Source of the DNA: Neoroseomonas marina
GTDB taxonomy: Bacteria; Pseudomonadota; Alphaproteobacteria; Acetobacterales; Acetobacteraceae
Direction: 5' to 3'
Assembly: GCF_012927745.1 (NCBI RefSeq)
Contig: NZ_JABBKX010000001.1
Location: 682,001 to 746,000, forward strand
DNA length: 64,000 nucleotides
Shown here: piece after piece, positions 24,070 through 32,195 of the stretch
Numbering within the stretch: the first letter of the stretch is position 1
Layout of the letters: each line of letters starts with the position of its first letter
Notes under the pieces: model-generated
What the model was told of the DNA's origin: nothing
What the model saw: the letters and a program-made list of their open reading frames with translations, nothing else
Databases searched by the model: none
Program-made: the position numbers and the translations under genes

Positions 24070-24720
24070 ATGCGGCACGACGACATCTGGCGCGCTCTCG
24101 ACGCCCTTGCGGCCGAACATGGCCTTTCGGCCTCCGGCCTCGCGCGCAAGGCGGGGCTCGACCCCACGGCCTTCAACCCCTCGAAGCGCATCGGCGCCGA
24201 CGGCCGCGCCCGCTGGCCCTCCACCGAGAGCGTCGCCAAGGTGCTCGACGCCGTCGGCCGCGGCGTGGAGGATTTCGCCGCCCTCGTCTCCGGCGCCCCC
24301 GCCCTGACCCGCGGTTCGAGCCGCGGCGGCGCGGGCCGCCGCATCCCGCTGATCGGCCTCGCCCAGGCCGGCGGCGACGGATATTTCGACGACGGCGGCT
24401 ATCCCGTCGGCGGCTCCTGGGACGAGATCTCCCTGCCCGACATCGGCGACCCCAACGCCTATGCGCTCGAGATCTCGGGCGAATCCATGGAGCCGGTCTT
24501 CCGCGACGGCGACGTCGTCATCGTCTCCCCCGCGGCGCCGGTGCGCCGCGGCGATCGCGTCGTGGTGCGCACCGCCAAGGGCGAGGTGATGGCCAAGGAA
24601 CTGCGTCGCCAATCCGCCAAGCGCATCGAGCTCGCGAGCCTCAATCCCGCGCATCCGTCCTACAGCTTCGAGCTGCCCGAGATCGCCTGGATGCACCGCA
24701 TCGTCTGGGCGAGCCAATAG
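24070..24720 (+). CDS. XRE-HTH / S24 (LexA-like) repressor
   Basis: A 216-residue regulator with an N-terminal helix-turn-helix (residues about 5-65, GLSASGLARKAGLDPTAFN) and a C-terminal S24/LexA-like peptidase. The catalytic serine is probably Ser139 in SGESMEP and the base Lys176 in VMAKEL. IGLAQAGGDGYF aligns with the LexA scissile region, with Ala100-Gly101 as the candidate cut site, so RecA-stimulated self-cleavage is plausible. It is divergent from the phage-like operon across a 182-bp region that holds the LexA-type box. Related S24 regulators also exist as ordinary chromosomal genes, so a repressor role for the operon is inferred from position. Confidence 0.88.
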   Translation: MRHDDIWRALDALAAEHGLSASGLARKAGLDPTAFNPSKRIGADGRARWPSTESVAKVLDAVGRGVEDFAALVSGAPALTRGSSRGGAGRRIPLIGLAQAGGDGYFDDGGYPVGGSWDEISLPDIGDPNAYALEISGESMEPVFRDGDVVIVSPAAPVRRGDRVVVRTAKGEVMAKELRRQSAKRIELASLNPAHPSYSFELPEIAWMHRIVWASQ

Positions 24721-24726
24721 GCCGGG

Positions 24727-25371
24727 TCAGCCGGACTGCCCGCTCAGGATGGCCTGCAGCGGGTTCACCTGCGGCGGCGCGACGAGCTTCAGCGTGTTCG
24801 TGTCGTGATGGTTGAAGGGCTGGGTACCCCGGATCATCAGGTCCGTCTCGATCTCGTAGGACCAGCTGCCGTCGTCGTTGAAGGTGATGGCGCAGCTGTA
24901 GCGGTCGGTGCGGAACGCCTCGTCGAGGAAGGTGTTCGTGCAGATGCCGTAGCGCGTGTCGCCGCGCGTCGCCGACACCGAGATCCGCTTGTCCCCGGCC
25001 TTCGCCTGCCCCGCGGCCAGCACGATCTGCCCGCGCGGGATCGTGAGGCTCTGCAGGATCAGCCCCGTCGCCGGCTCCCACAGCCAGTAGCCGACCTGGT
25101 CGTGGAAGGTGACCTGCTCGTCCGGCGTGTTGATGTGGATGTGATAGCGGAGCCCGTAGAACAGCTGCGGCCCGTTGGTCTGCGGGTCGATCGGCTCCAT
25201 CCGGATATGCTCGCGGAACACGCGGCGCTCGGGCCCGGCGGCCTTGGGATTGATGTCGATGCCCTTGTCCGCCGCCCAGGTCCCCGCGAGCCCGCGCAGC
25301 GGGCCGAGATTGGCGAGCGCATCGGGCGAGGCCTCGGGCTCGGTGTAGATGTCCTTCGGAATGGGCAGCAT
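24727..25371 (-). CDS. haem-binding beta-barrel (nitrobindin-like) protein
   Basis: A 214-residue protein of the FABP-like/DUF1794 (nitrobindin, THAP4-like) family. The family start pattern LGPLRGLAGTWAADKGIDIN lies at residues about 22-41. A GLRYHIHI strand, FHDQVGYWLWEP and SLTIPRGQ follow. Proteins of this type bind haem in a beta-barrel and may act on peroxynitrite or NO. The C-terminal proximal His expected for nitrobindins may be among FNHHDTN (residues about 188-194), but this is not certain. It converges on the S24 gene with only 6 bp between stops. Confidence 0.82.
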   Translation of the reverse strand: MLPIPKDIYTEPEASPDALANLGPLRGLAGTWAADKGIDINPKAAGPERRVFREHIRMEPIDPQTNGPQLFYGLRYHIHINTPDEQVTFHDQVGYWLWEPATGLILQSLTIPRGQIVLAAGQAKAGDKRISVSATRGDTRYGICTNTFLDEAFRTDRYSCAITFNDDGSWSYEIETDLMIRGTQPFNHHDTNTLKLVAPPQVNPLQAILSGQSG

Positions 25372-25420
25372 CGGGCGATCCTTGCCGGGTATCGCCCGAG
25401 GCTAGCGCCATCCGCTCCGA

Positions 25421-26527
25421 TCAGGCCATCGCGCCGCGCGCGGCGATCGGCCAGAGGCACTCCACGCGCCCCTTCCTGACGCCGACATACCAGTCGTAGC
25501 GATCGACCGTCGGGTCGCAATGCCCCGGCACCAGGCGCAGCTTCTCGCCCAGCACCGGCGCCTCGCCATCCTCGATCAGGATCTTGCCGTGCTCGTCGGA
25601 CGCACCCGCATACCGAAGCCCCGGCCGCTGCCAAACGCCCGGCATGCCGGAATCCACCGCGACACCCTTGTGGCCGCAATCGACCACGGCGACGCCCGGC
25701 GTCGCGCGGCTCATCACCTGCGCCAGGACGAACAGCGCGTGCCGGAACGGTGGCGCGTCGTCGTTCTTCGCGTAGTCCACGTCCATGAAGGCGTAGGACC
25801 CCGCCTGGATCTCGGTATAGACGCCGCTCGCCGCCTCGTGCCGAAAGGTGCCGGTGCCCGCGCCGCCGACGATCGGGCAGTCGAGGCCGCGCTGCTTCAA
25901 CTGCTCCACCGTGCGCCGCGACCGTGCCGCGGCCTCGGCGATCGCCGCCGCGCGCTGCTCGGGCGTGCGCATGTGCTGCGCGCTGCCGTGATAGGCCTGC
26001 AGCCCGCCGAAACTCAGATGCTTGCTCGCCGCGATCCGCTCGGCCAGCGCCACCGCGGGCGGGCCATGCTCGATGCCCGCGCGGCCCATGCCGACATCGA
26101 TCTCGACCAGCACCGGCAGGCGCACCCCGGCCGCCTCGGCCGCCTGCTCGGCCAGCGCGATCTGCGCGGGATCGTCCACGCAGAGCCCCACCTTGCAGAT
26201 CTTCGCCAGCGCCGCGAGCCGCGCGAGCTTCCGCGGGCTGACGACCTGGTTCGTCACCAGCACGTCCGGAATCCCGCCCCAGGCAAGCTGCTCCGCCTCC
26301 GCGACCTTCTGCACGCATTGGCCGATCGCGCCGCGCGCCATCTGCAGCTTCGCGATCACGGCCGATTTGTGCGTCTTGGCATGCGCGCGCAGCTTCGCCC
26401 CGGTCGGTGCCAGCAGCGCGGCCATGGTGTCGAGGTTGTGCTCGAAGGCGTCGAGGTCGATCAGCAGCGCCGGCGTATCGACCTCGTCCTCGCGCATGCC
26501 GGGTTCGGCGGGCGGCGCTTGCAGCAT
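25421..26527 (-). CDS. DSD1/D-threonine aldolase family PLP enzyme
   Basis: A 368-residue fold-type III PLP enzyme related to D-threonine aldolase, D-serine dehydratase and 3-hydroxy-D-aspartate aldolase. The barrel starts with TPALLIDLDAFEHNL, and the PLP lysine is in RAHAKTHKS (residues about 47-55). GGAGTGTF supplies the phosphate loop. VPGHCDPT near the C-terminus has the His and Asp spaced as metal ligands of this family. Cleavage or dehydration of a D-beta-hydroxy amino acid is expected; the exact substrate is not clear. It stands alone on its strand, back-to-back with the amine oxidase gene. Confidence 0.9.
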   Translation of the reverse strand: MLQAPPAEPGMREDEVDTPALLIDLDAFEHNLDTMAALLAPTGAKLRAHAKTHKSAVIAKLQMARGAIGQCVQKVAEAEQLAWGGIPDVLVTNQVVSPRKLARLAALAKICKVGLCVDDPAQIALAEQAAEAAGVRLPVLVEIDVGMGRAGIEHGPPAVALAERIAASKHLSFGGLQAYHGSAQHMRTPEQRAAAIAEAAARSRRTVEQLKQRGLDCPIVGGAGTGTFRHEAASGVYTEIQAGSYAFMDVDYAKNDDAPPFRHALFVLAQVMSRATPGVAVVDCGHKGVAVDSGMPGVWQRPGLRYAGASDEHGKILIEDGEAPVLGEKLRLVPGHCDPTVDRYDWYVGVRKGRVECLWPIAARGAMA

Positions 26528-26564
26528 GGTTCATCCCCTGACGGTGTCGCGGCATGATGCGGCC

Positions 26565-27815
26565 ATGTTCCCTTCCGATCCAGACGTGCTGGTCATCGGC
26601 GCCGGCTGCGCCGGCATCGCCGCGGCGCGCGAGCTCGCCGCCCGGGGCAGGACCTGCGTCGTGCTGGAGGGCGGCCCCCGCATCGGCGGCCGCGCCTGGA
26701 CGGAGAGCGAGAGCCTCGGCGTGCCCTTCGACCACGGCGCGTCCTGGCTCCACCAGGCGGATGACAACCCGCTGACGCCCTTCGCCCACGCGCTGGGCCT
26801 GGCGCCGATCGACCACGACCGCTTCCGCGAACGGCGCCTCTTCGCCCATGGCCGCCTGGCCCCGCGCGAGGACCGCCACGCCTTCGCCGCCGCCGAGGAC
26901 GCCTTCTGGGTTGCCATCGACACCGCCGCCCATGACGGCGCGCCCGACCGCCCGGCCTCCGAGGCCGCCCCGCGCGGCGACCCCTGGGACGCGACCGTCG
27001 CGCATTGGGAAGGCGCGCAGATCTGCGCCGCCGAGCTCTCCCGCATGTCGCTGCACGACTTCGCCGCGACGGCGCTCGACGGCCCGAACCTGATCTTGCG
27101 CGCCGGCATCGGGGGCCTGGTCGCGCGGCTCGCGGAAGGCCTGCCGATCCGCCTCGACGCGCGCGTCGACCGCCTGCGCTGGGGCGCGCGCGGCGTCACG
27201 GCGGAAGGCCCTTTCGGCAGCGTCATCGCCCGCGCGGCCATCGTCACCGTCTCCACCGGCGTCCTGGCGGCCGGCGGCATCGCCTTCGACCCGCCCTTGC
27301 CCGCCGAAACGCAGGCGGCGATCCACGCCCTGCCCCTCGGCCTGCTGACCAAGATCGCCTTCCGCGCGGACCATCCGGACGCGCCGGACATGCCCCCCTT
27401 CGTCAGCCTGCGCCGCGCCGTCGAACACGACGGCGACCGGCCCATGTCCTGGATCTCGCGCCTCTTCGGAGACCCGGTGATGCTGGCCTTCTGCGGTGGC
27501 GCCCGCGCCTGGGAGATCGCCGGCGACGCCCGCCGCGCCGAAGCCGAGGCCCGCGCCGAAGCGGCCAAGGTCTTCGGTCCCCGCGCGGCCGCAGCCCTTG
27601 GCCCCGCCACGGTCACGCGCTGGGCCGAGGACCCGCTCTTCCGCGGCGCCTACAGCCACGCCGTCCCGGGCGCGCAGGCCGCACGCACGACGCTGGCGCG
27701 TCCGCTTGCCGATGGTCGCCTCCGCTTCGCGGGCGAAGCCTGCCACCCGCGCTTCGCCGCCACCGTCGCCGGCGCTTGGCTCAGCGGCGTCGAAGCCGCC
27801 CGTGCCATCCCCTGA
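26565..27815 (+). CDS. FAD-dependent amine oxidase
   Basis: A 416-residue flavin monoamine oxidase family protein. The N-terminal dinucleotide motif is VLVIGAGCAGIAAARELAARG (residues 7-27) with the acidic end LEGGPRIGGRAW. FDHGASWLHQ follows as the GG-motif region. The C-terminal FAD-binding piece is RLRFAGEACHPRFAATVAGA. It should oxidise an amine to an imine with release of hydrogen peroxide; the substrate is unknown. The start at 26565 (MFPSDPDV) is preferred since the dinucleotide fold begins within ten residues. Its stop directly abuts the convergent cyclotransferase-like gene. Confidence 0.9.
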   Translation: MFPSDPDVLVIGAGCAGIAAARELAARGRTCVVLEGGPRIGGRAWTESESLGVPFDHGASWLHQADDNPLTPFAHALGLAPIDHDRFRERRLFAHGRLAPREDRHAFAAAEDAFWVAIDTAAHDGAPDRPASEAAPRGDPWDATVAHWEGAQICAAELSRMSLHDFAATALDGPNLILRAGIGGLVARLAEGLPIRLDARVDRLRWGARGVTAEGPFGSVIARAAIVTVSTGVLAAGGIAFDPPLPAETQAAIHALPLGLLTKIAFRADHPDAPDMPPFVSLRRAVEHDGDRPMSWISRLFGDPVMLAFCGGARAWEIAGDARRAEAEARAEAAKVFGPRAAAALGPATVTRWAEDPLFRGAYSHAVPGAQAARTTLARPLADGRLRFAGEACHPRFAATVAGAWLSGVEAARAIP

Positions 27816-28157
27816 TCACGGCCAGTCGCGATCCGCCTCCGCCCGCCAGGGCGGCGCGATCCAGGCCTGCGCCCGCACCGGCCCGCGCGCCGTCGCCACG
27901 GTCAGCGGCGTGAGGGCATAGGCGCTGCCCTCATAGTCCGACAGCCGCGCCAACGCCGCCGGTCCGGCCCGCAGCACTGCCCCCTCCACGGCCGCCGCCG
28001 CATCCTCGACCAGCGTCGGACAGAGCGTCCCGCGCAGGAACACCCGCCGCCAGCCGGCCAGCCGTGCAGGCCGCAGCCGCCGCGCCAGCGCCCGCTCGCC
28101 CGACATGCGGGCGAGCACCGTGGGATCGAGCAGCGTGCCGTAGAGGAACAGGATCAT
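27816..28157 (-). CDS. gamma-glutamylcyclotransferase family protein (AIG2-like)
   Basis: A 113-residue protein of the GGCT/AIG2-like fold. The start ILFLYGTLLDPTVLARM is the conserved YGSL-type substrate loop. LARLSDYEGSAYALTPLTV at residues about 70-88 carries the LDxYEG-type region with the catalytic-type glutamate. Members cleave or cyclise gamma-glutamyl amines, but many have unknown substrates. Its ATG overlaps the stop of the upstream Bug gene in an ATGA, so the two are co-translated, an unusual pair. Confidence 0.85.
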   Translation of the reverse strand: MILFLYGTLLDPTVLARMSGERALARRLRPARLAGWRRVFLRGTLCPTLVEDAAAAVEGAVLRAGPAALARLSDYEGSAYALTPLTVATARGPVRAQAWIAPPWRAEADRDWP

Positions 28158-29134
28158 TCAGGCCGCAGGTTCACGCTCGTCACCAGTTCCGTGATCTTCG
28201 CCGACTGCGCGCGCACCATGACGCCGAAGGACTCCGCATCCGAGCCCACCGGCTCCGCGCCCACCTCCTCGCAGCGCTTCACGAAGTCGGGGTGGCGCGC
28301 GGCGGCGGCGATCTCGCGGTTCAGCCGCGCCATCACCGGCGCGGGCGTGCGCGCCGGCGCGAAGAAGCCGTTCCAGCCTTCCAGTTCGAGCGACGGGAAG
28401 CCCTGCTCCCGCACCGTCGGCACGTCCGGCAGGATCGGCGCGCGGCGGGAGGCGACATTCGCCAACCCCTTCAGCGCGCCCGAGCGCACATGCGGCACGC
28501 AGGTCGATATCTGGTCGCCGCCGAACTGCACGCGCCCCGCGATCAGTTCCTGCACCAGCGGCGCCGCGCCGCGGAAGGGCACATGCTCCATGCGGATGCC
28601 GGCATCGCGCTTCAGCACTTCGCCGACCATGTTCATGAACGACCCCGGCCCGGTCGACCCGTAGAAGGGCGGGCTGGGCTGCGCCTTCGCCCAATCGACG
28701 AAGCCCTTGAGGTCGTTCACCGGCACGCCCGGATTGGCGAGGATGATGAGCGGCACATTGGCGCCGAGCGAGAGCGGGGCGAAGTCGCGCTCGATGTCGT
28801 GCGGCGGGCGGCCGGCGAGCGCCATGGTCGCCGTCGTGGTCGGGAAGGTGATGTTGTGGAACAGCAGGGTGTAGCCGTCCGGCGACGCCTTCGCAACGAC
28901 GTCCGCCCCGATCGACCCGCCGCCGCCGCCGCGGTTCTCGACCACGACGGACTGGCCCATCGTCTCGGTCATCCGCTGGGCGAACAGCCGCGCCAGCAGG
29001 TCGGTCGTGCCGCCCGCGGGGAAGGGCACGACGATGCGGATCGGGCGGCTGGGAAACTCCTGCGCCAGGGCGAGCCCCGGCGCGGCAAGGGTGGCGCCCG
29101 CGGCAAGCAGCAGCGAACGGCGTGCGAAGGTCAT
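28154..29134 (-). CDS. Bug/TctC family periplasmic solute-binding protein
   Basis: A 326-residue tripartite tricarboxylate transporter substrate-binding protein. The N-terminus FARRSLLLAAGATLAAPGLA is a signal peptide, with a twin-arginine pair. Family motifs are RIVVPFPAGGTTDLLAR near residue 34, NRGGGGGSIGAD near residue 61, and the C-terminal FFAPARTPAPVMARLN. It should bind a carboxylate or related organic molecule in the periplasm. No TctA/TctB membrane genes are next to it, as is usual for orphan Bug proteins. It overlaps the cyclotransferase-like gene by 4 nt. Confidence 0.93.
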   Translation of the reverse strand: MTFARRSLLLAAGATLAAPGLALAQEFPSRPIRIVVPFPAGGTTDLLARLFAQRMTETMGQSVVVENRGGGGGSIGADVVAKASPDGYTLLFHNITFPTTTATMALAGRPPHDIERDFAPLSLGANVPLIILANPGVPVNDLKGFVDWAKAQPSPPFYGSTGPGSFMNMVGEVLKRDAGIRMEHVPFRGAAPLVQELIAGRVQFGGDQISTCVPHVRSGALKGLANVASRRAPILPDVPTVREQGFPSLELEGWNGFFAPARTPAPVMARLNREIAAAARHPDFVKRCEEVGAEPVGSDAESFGVMVRAQSAKITELVTSVNLRPE

Positions 29135-29400
29135 TCCCGGTTCTCCTCCAGGGCCCTGTCCCAGGCCCCTGGAGGGAAGGCTAGACCGCTACGCGGCCCG
29201 GCTGGAAGCCACGCCCATCCAAGCCCATCGGATCGCGGCCAAGCCGCGATCCGGGAGCGCGCAGCGCGCAGCGCGACCGCGCCCAGACCGCCAACCGCGG
29301 CCAGCACGCCAGCGTACGGCGCGAAGGCAAGGCCGGCGGATGCCGGCCGCCCGCCGTCTGAGGGATCGAATAAACCTCTGCCGCTCGCCTTCGGCGACCG
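29135..29400. other. 266-bp intergenic stretch with a strong hairpin
   Basis: No gene is seen. A perfect 10-bp stem with a 3-nt loop lies at 29230-29252 (GGATCGCGGC / GCCGCGATCC). A second, weaker palindrome (CTCCAGGGCC around 29150 and GGCCCCTGGAG around 29172) lies just upstream of the Bug gene. No T-run follows either hairpin on the minus strand, so they are not classical terminators of the mutase gene. Confidence 0.55.
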
Positions 29401-30813
29401 TCAGTGACCCGCGTTCTCGGCCGAGAAGTCCGGCGCCTCGAGCCCGCTCGCCACCAGCTGCTTGACCAACTGCGCCTTGAGCCGCTCGAGCCCTGCCTCG
29501 CTCGACGCCTCGCAGCGCGCGACCAGCACCGCCTGTGTGTTGGACGCGCGCAGCAGCCACCAGCCATCCTCGGTCAGCACGCGTACGCCGTCGACGTCCT
29601 GCACCTTGGCACCCTCGGCGGCGAGGCGGTCCTTGACCTCCTTCACCACCTCGAACTTGCGGGCTTCCTCACAGTTGAAGCGCAGCTCCGGCGTGTTGAT
29701 CACCTGCGGCAGCGCGGCGCGCACGGTCGAAAGGCTCTCGTTCATGCGCGCGACGATGCCGAGCAGCCGGACGGCCGAATACGGCGCGTCGTCGAAGCCG
29801 TACCACTTGTCGGCGAAGAAGATGTGCCCCGACATCTCGCCCGCGAGCGGGCTGCCCGTCTCGGCCATCTTCGCCTTGATCAGCGAATGCCCTGTCTTCC
29901 ACATCAGCGGGTTGCCGCCGGCCTTCGCGACCTCGTCGAACAGCACCTGGGACGCCTTCACGTCGGCGATGATGGTCCCGCCCGGCTTCGACTTGAGAAC
30001 GTCGCGCGCCAGCACGACCAGCAGCTGGTCGCCGAAGAAGATGTGGCCCTCATTGTCGACGACGCCGATCCGGTCGCCGTCGCCGTCGAATGCGATGCCG
30101 AGGTCGGCCTTCTCGCGCTTCACCTCGGCGATGATCTGCTCGAGGTTCTTGGCCACCGTCGGATCGGGATGGTGGTTCGGGAAGGTGCCGTCCACGTCAC
30201 CATTGATGACGAAATGCGTCCCCGGCAGCCGCGAAGCGAGCGTCTTCACGATCGGCCCGGCCGAGCCGTTGCCCGGGTCCCACACGACCTTCAGCTTGCG
30301 GTCGCCGCCGTCCCAGTCCTTCAGCACGCGGTCGGCATAGCTCGCGGCGATGTCGACCTGGCGATCGCTGCCCCGGCTTTCCGGCACCACGTCGCCCTCC
30401 GCGGCCATGCGCCCGATCTCCTGGATCGCGCTGCCGTAGAAAGGCTTCTTGCCGATCATCATCTTGAAGCCGTTGTAGTTCGGCGGGTTGTGGCTGCCCG
30501 TGACCATCGCCGCCCCGTCGGCCTGCAGGTCATAAGCCGCGAAATACAGCATCGGCGTCGCGCAGAGCCCGATCCGGCACACCTCGAGGCCGCAGGCGCG
30601 CAGGCCCGCCACCAGCTGTGCCTCGAGCTCCGGTGAGGAAAGACGCCCATCGTAGCCCACCGCGACGCGCTTGCCGCCGCCGCGCACGACGACGGACCCG
30701 AAGCAGCGGCCGATCGCGAAGGCGTCTTCCGGCTTCAGCGTCTGCCCGACGATTCCGCGGATGTCGTATTCGCGGAGCACGGTGGAATCGAAGCGGTGGC
30801 GAAAGGCGGTCAT
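29401..30813 (-). CDS. phosphomannomutase/phosphoglucomutase
   Basis: A 470-residue alpha-D-phosphohexomutase of the AlgC/ManB type, which interconverts hexose 6- and 1-phosphates for nucleotide-sugar synthesis. Ser107 in [11 protein letters not shown] is the phosphoserine, [12 protein letters not shown] binds magnesium, GEMSGHIFF binds sugar, and RASNTQ near residue 430 binds phosphate. All four domains appear present. The ATG at 30813 follows the ugd stop by 11 nt, so both genes form an operon for UDP-glucuronate or mannose-derived surface sugars. AlgC-like dual specificity is probable but not provable here. Confidence 0.93.
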   Translation of the reverse strand: MTAFRHRFDSTVLREYDIRGIVGQTLKPEDAFAIGRCFGSVVVRGGGKRVAVGYDGRLSSPELEAQLVAGLRACGLEVCRIGLCATPMLYFAAYDLQADGAAMVTGSHNPPNYNGFKMMIGKKPFYGSAIQEIGRMAAEGDVVPESRGSDRQVDIAASYADRVLKDWDGGDRKLKVVWDPGNGSAGPIVKTLASRLPGTHFVINGDVDGTFPNHHPDPTVAKNLEQIIAEVKREKADLGIAFDGDGDRIGVVDNEGHIFFGDQLLVVLARDVLKSKPGGTIIADVKASQVLFDEVAKAGGNPLMWKTGHSLIKAKMAETGSPLAGEMSGHIFFADKWYGFDDAPYSAVRLLGIVARMNESLSTVRAALPQVINTPELRFNCEEARKFEVVKEVKDRLAAEGAKVQDVDGVRVLTEDGWWLLRASNTQAVLVARCEASSEAGLERLKAQLVKQLVASGLEAPDFSAENAGH

Positions 30814-30824
30814 GGTCGTTCCCT

Positions 30825-32129
30825 TCAGGGCCGGCCGATGGAGGAATAGGTGAAGCCGGCCGCGCGCATCGCGGCCGGGTCCCAGACATTGCGCAGGTCG
30901 AGAACAATCCCGCCCTTCATGGCGGACTTGAGGCGATCCGGTGGCAGGGCGCGGAACTCGTTCCATTCCGTCAGAACCACCAGCGCATCCGCCCCCTGTA
31001 CCGCAGCCATGGCGCTGCCGGCGAACTCCACCGCCGCCGGCAAGGCCTGCCGCGCATGGGCCGGCTGCGGGTCGAAGGCCACCACATGAACCCCCGCCGC
31101 GACCAGCTTCGGCAGGATCACAAGTGACGGCGCGTCGCGCATGTCGTCCGTCTCGGGCTTGAAGGTCACGCCCAGCACCGCGACGCGCTTGCCCGCCGGC
31201 CCGTCGCCGAGGGCGGCGAGGATCCGGTCGGCCATCTGTGCCTTCCGCGCCTCGTTCACCGCGATCGTCGTCTCGACCAGGCGGATGGGCGCCCCGTGGT
31301 CCTGCGCCGTACGGGCAAGGGCCAGCGTGTCCTTGGGGAAGCAGGACCCGCCATAGCCCGGGCCGGGATGGAGGAACTTCCGCCCGATGCGGCCGTCGAG
31401 CCCCATCCCGCGCGCCACGTCGTGGACATCCGCGCCGACCTTCTCGCACAGGTCCGCGATCTCGTTGATGAAGGTGATCTTGGTCGCGAGGAAGGCATTC
31501 GCCGCGTACTTGATCAGCTCCGCCGTCTCGAGGCTGACCGCGAGCACCGGCGTCTCGATGAGGTAGAGCGGTCGGTAGAGCCGCCTCAGCACGGTCGTCG
31601 CGTGCTCGTCATCGACGCCGATCACCACGCGGTCGGGCCGCATGAAATCGCCGATCGCGCTGCCTTCGCGCAGGAACTCCGGATTGGAGGCGACGGAAAT
31701 CTGCGCCTCCGGCCGGACACGCCGCACGATGGCCTGCACCTCCCGGCCCGTGCCCACCGGCACGGTCGACTTGGTGACGATCACCAGCGGCCCGTCCGCC
31801 GCCTTCGCGACCTGCTCCGCCGCGGCGTAGACATAGGTGAGGTCGGCATGGCCGTCGCCGCGCCGCGTCGGCGTGCCGACGGCGAGGAAGACGGCATCCG
31901 CCCCCTTCACCGCCTCGGACAGGTCCGTGGTGAAGGACAGCCGCCCGTCGCGAACGTTCTCCGCCACCAGCTTGTCGAGCCCCGGCTCGTAGATCGGCAT
32001 CCGGCCGGCGTGCAGGCCCGCGATCTTGTCGGGGTCCACGTCCATCACGGTCACGTCGACGCCGAATTCGGCGAAGCACGCGCCGGACACGAGGCCGACA
32101 TAGCCGGCGCCGATCATGGCGATGCGCAT
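30825..32129 (-). CDS. ugd: UDP-glucose 6-dehydrogenase
   Basis: A 434-residue NAD-dependent enzyme that oxidises UDP-glucose twice to UDP-glucuronate. [19 protein letters not shown] (residues 5-23) is the NAD fold, and [10 protein letters not shown] near residue 119 and EFLREGSAI near residue 151 are family motifs. Cys263 in YGGSCFPKD is the catalytic thiol. The C-terminal [18 protein letters not shown] binds the UDP sugar. It lies before the hexomutase, a pair that feeds exopolysaccharide or lipid sugar modification. Confidence 0.95.
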   Translation of the reverse strand: MRIAMIGAGYVGLVSGACFAEFGVDVTVMDVDPDKIAGLHAGRMPIYEPGLDKLVAENVRDGRLSFTTDLSEAVKGADAVFLAVGTPTRRGDGHADLTYVYAAAEQVAKAADGPLVIVTKSTVPVGTGREVQAIVRRVRPEAQISVASNPEFLREGSAIGDFMRPDRVVIGVDDEHATTVLRRLYRPLYLIETPVLAVSLETAELIKYAANAFLATKITFINEIADLCEKVGADVHDVARGMGLDGRIGRKFLHPGPGYGGSCFPKDTLALARTAQDHGAPIRLVETTIAVNEARKAQMADRILAALGDGPAGKRVAVLGVTFKPETDDMRDAPSLVILPKLVAAGVHVVAFDPQPAHARQALPAAVEFAGSAMAAVQGADALVVLTEWNEFRALPPDRLKSAMKGGIVLDLRNVWDPAAMRAAGFTYSSIGRP

Positions 32130-32195
32130 GAAACTCCCTCTTGGCTGGGGCGGGCGGCCGTGGAATGGCCCGCCCGGCCGGGTCTTGCAAGCATC

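Noticed and set aside
11157..24720. Tailocin (phage-tail bacteriocin) locus
   Set aside because: Tailocins lack capsid, portal, scaffold and terminase genes, all of which are present here.
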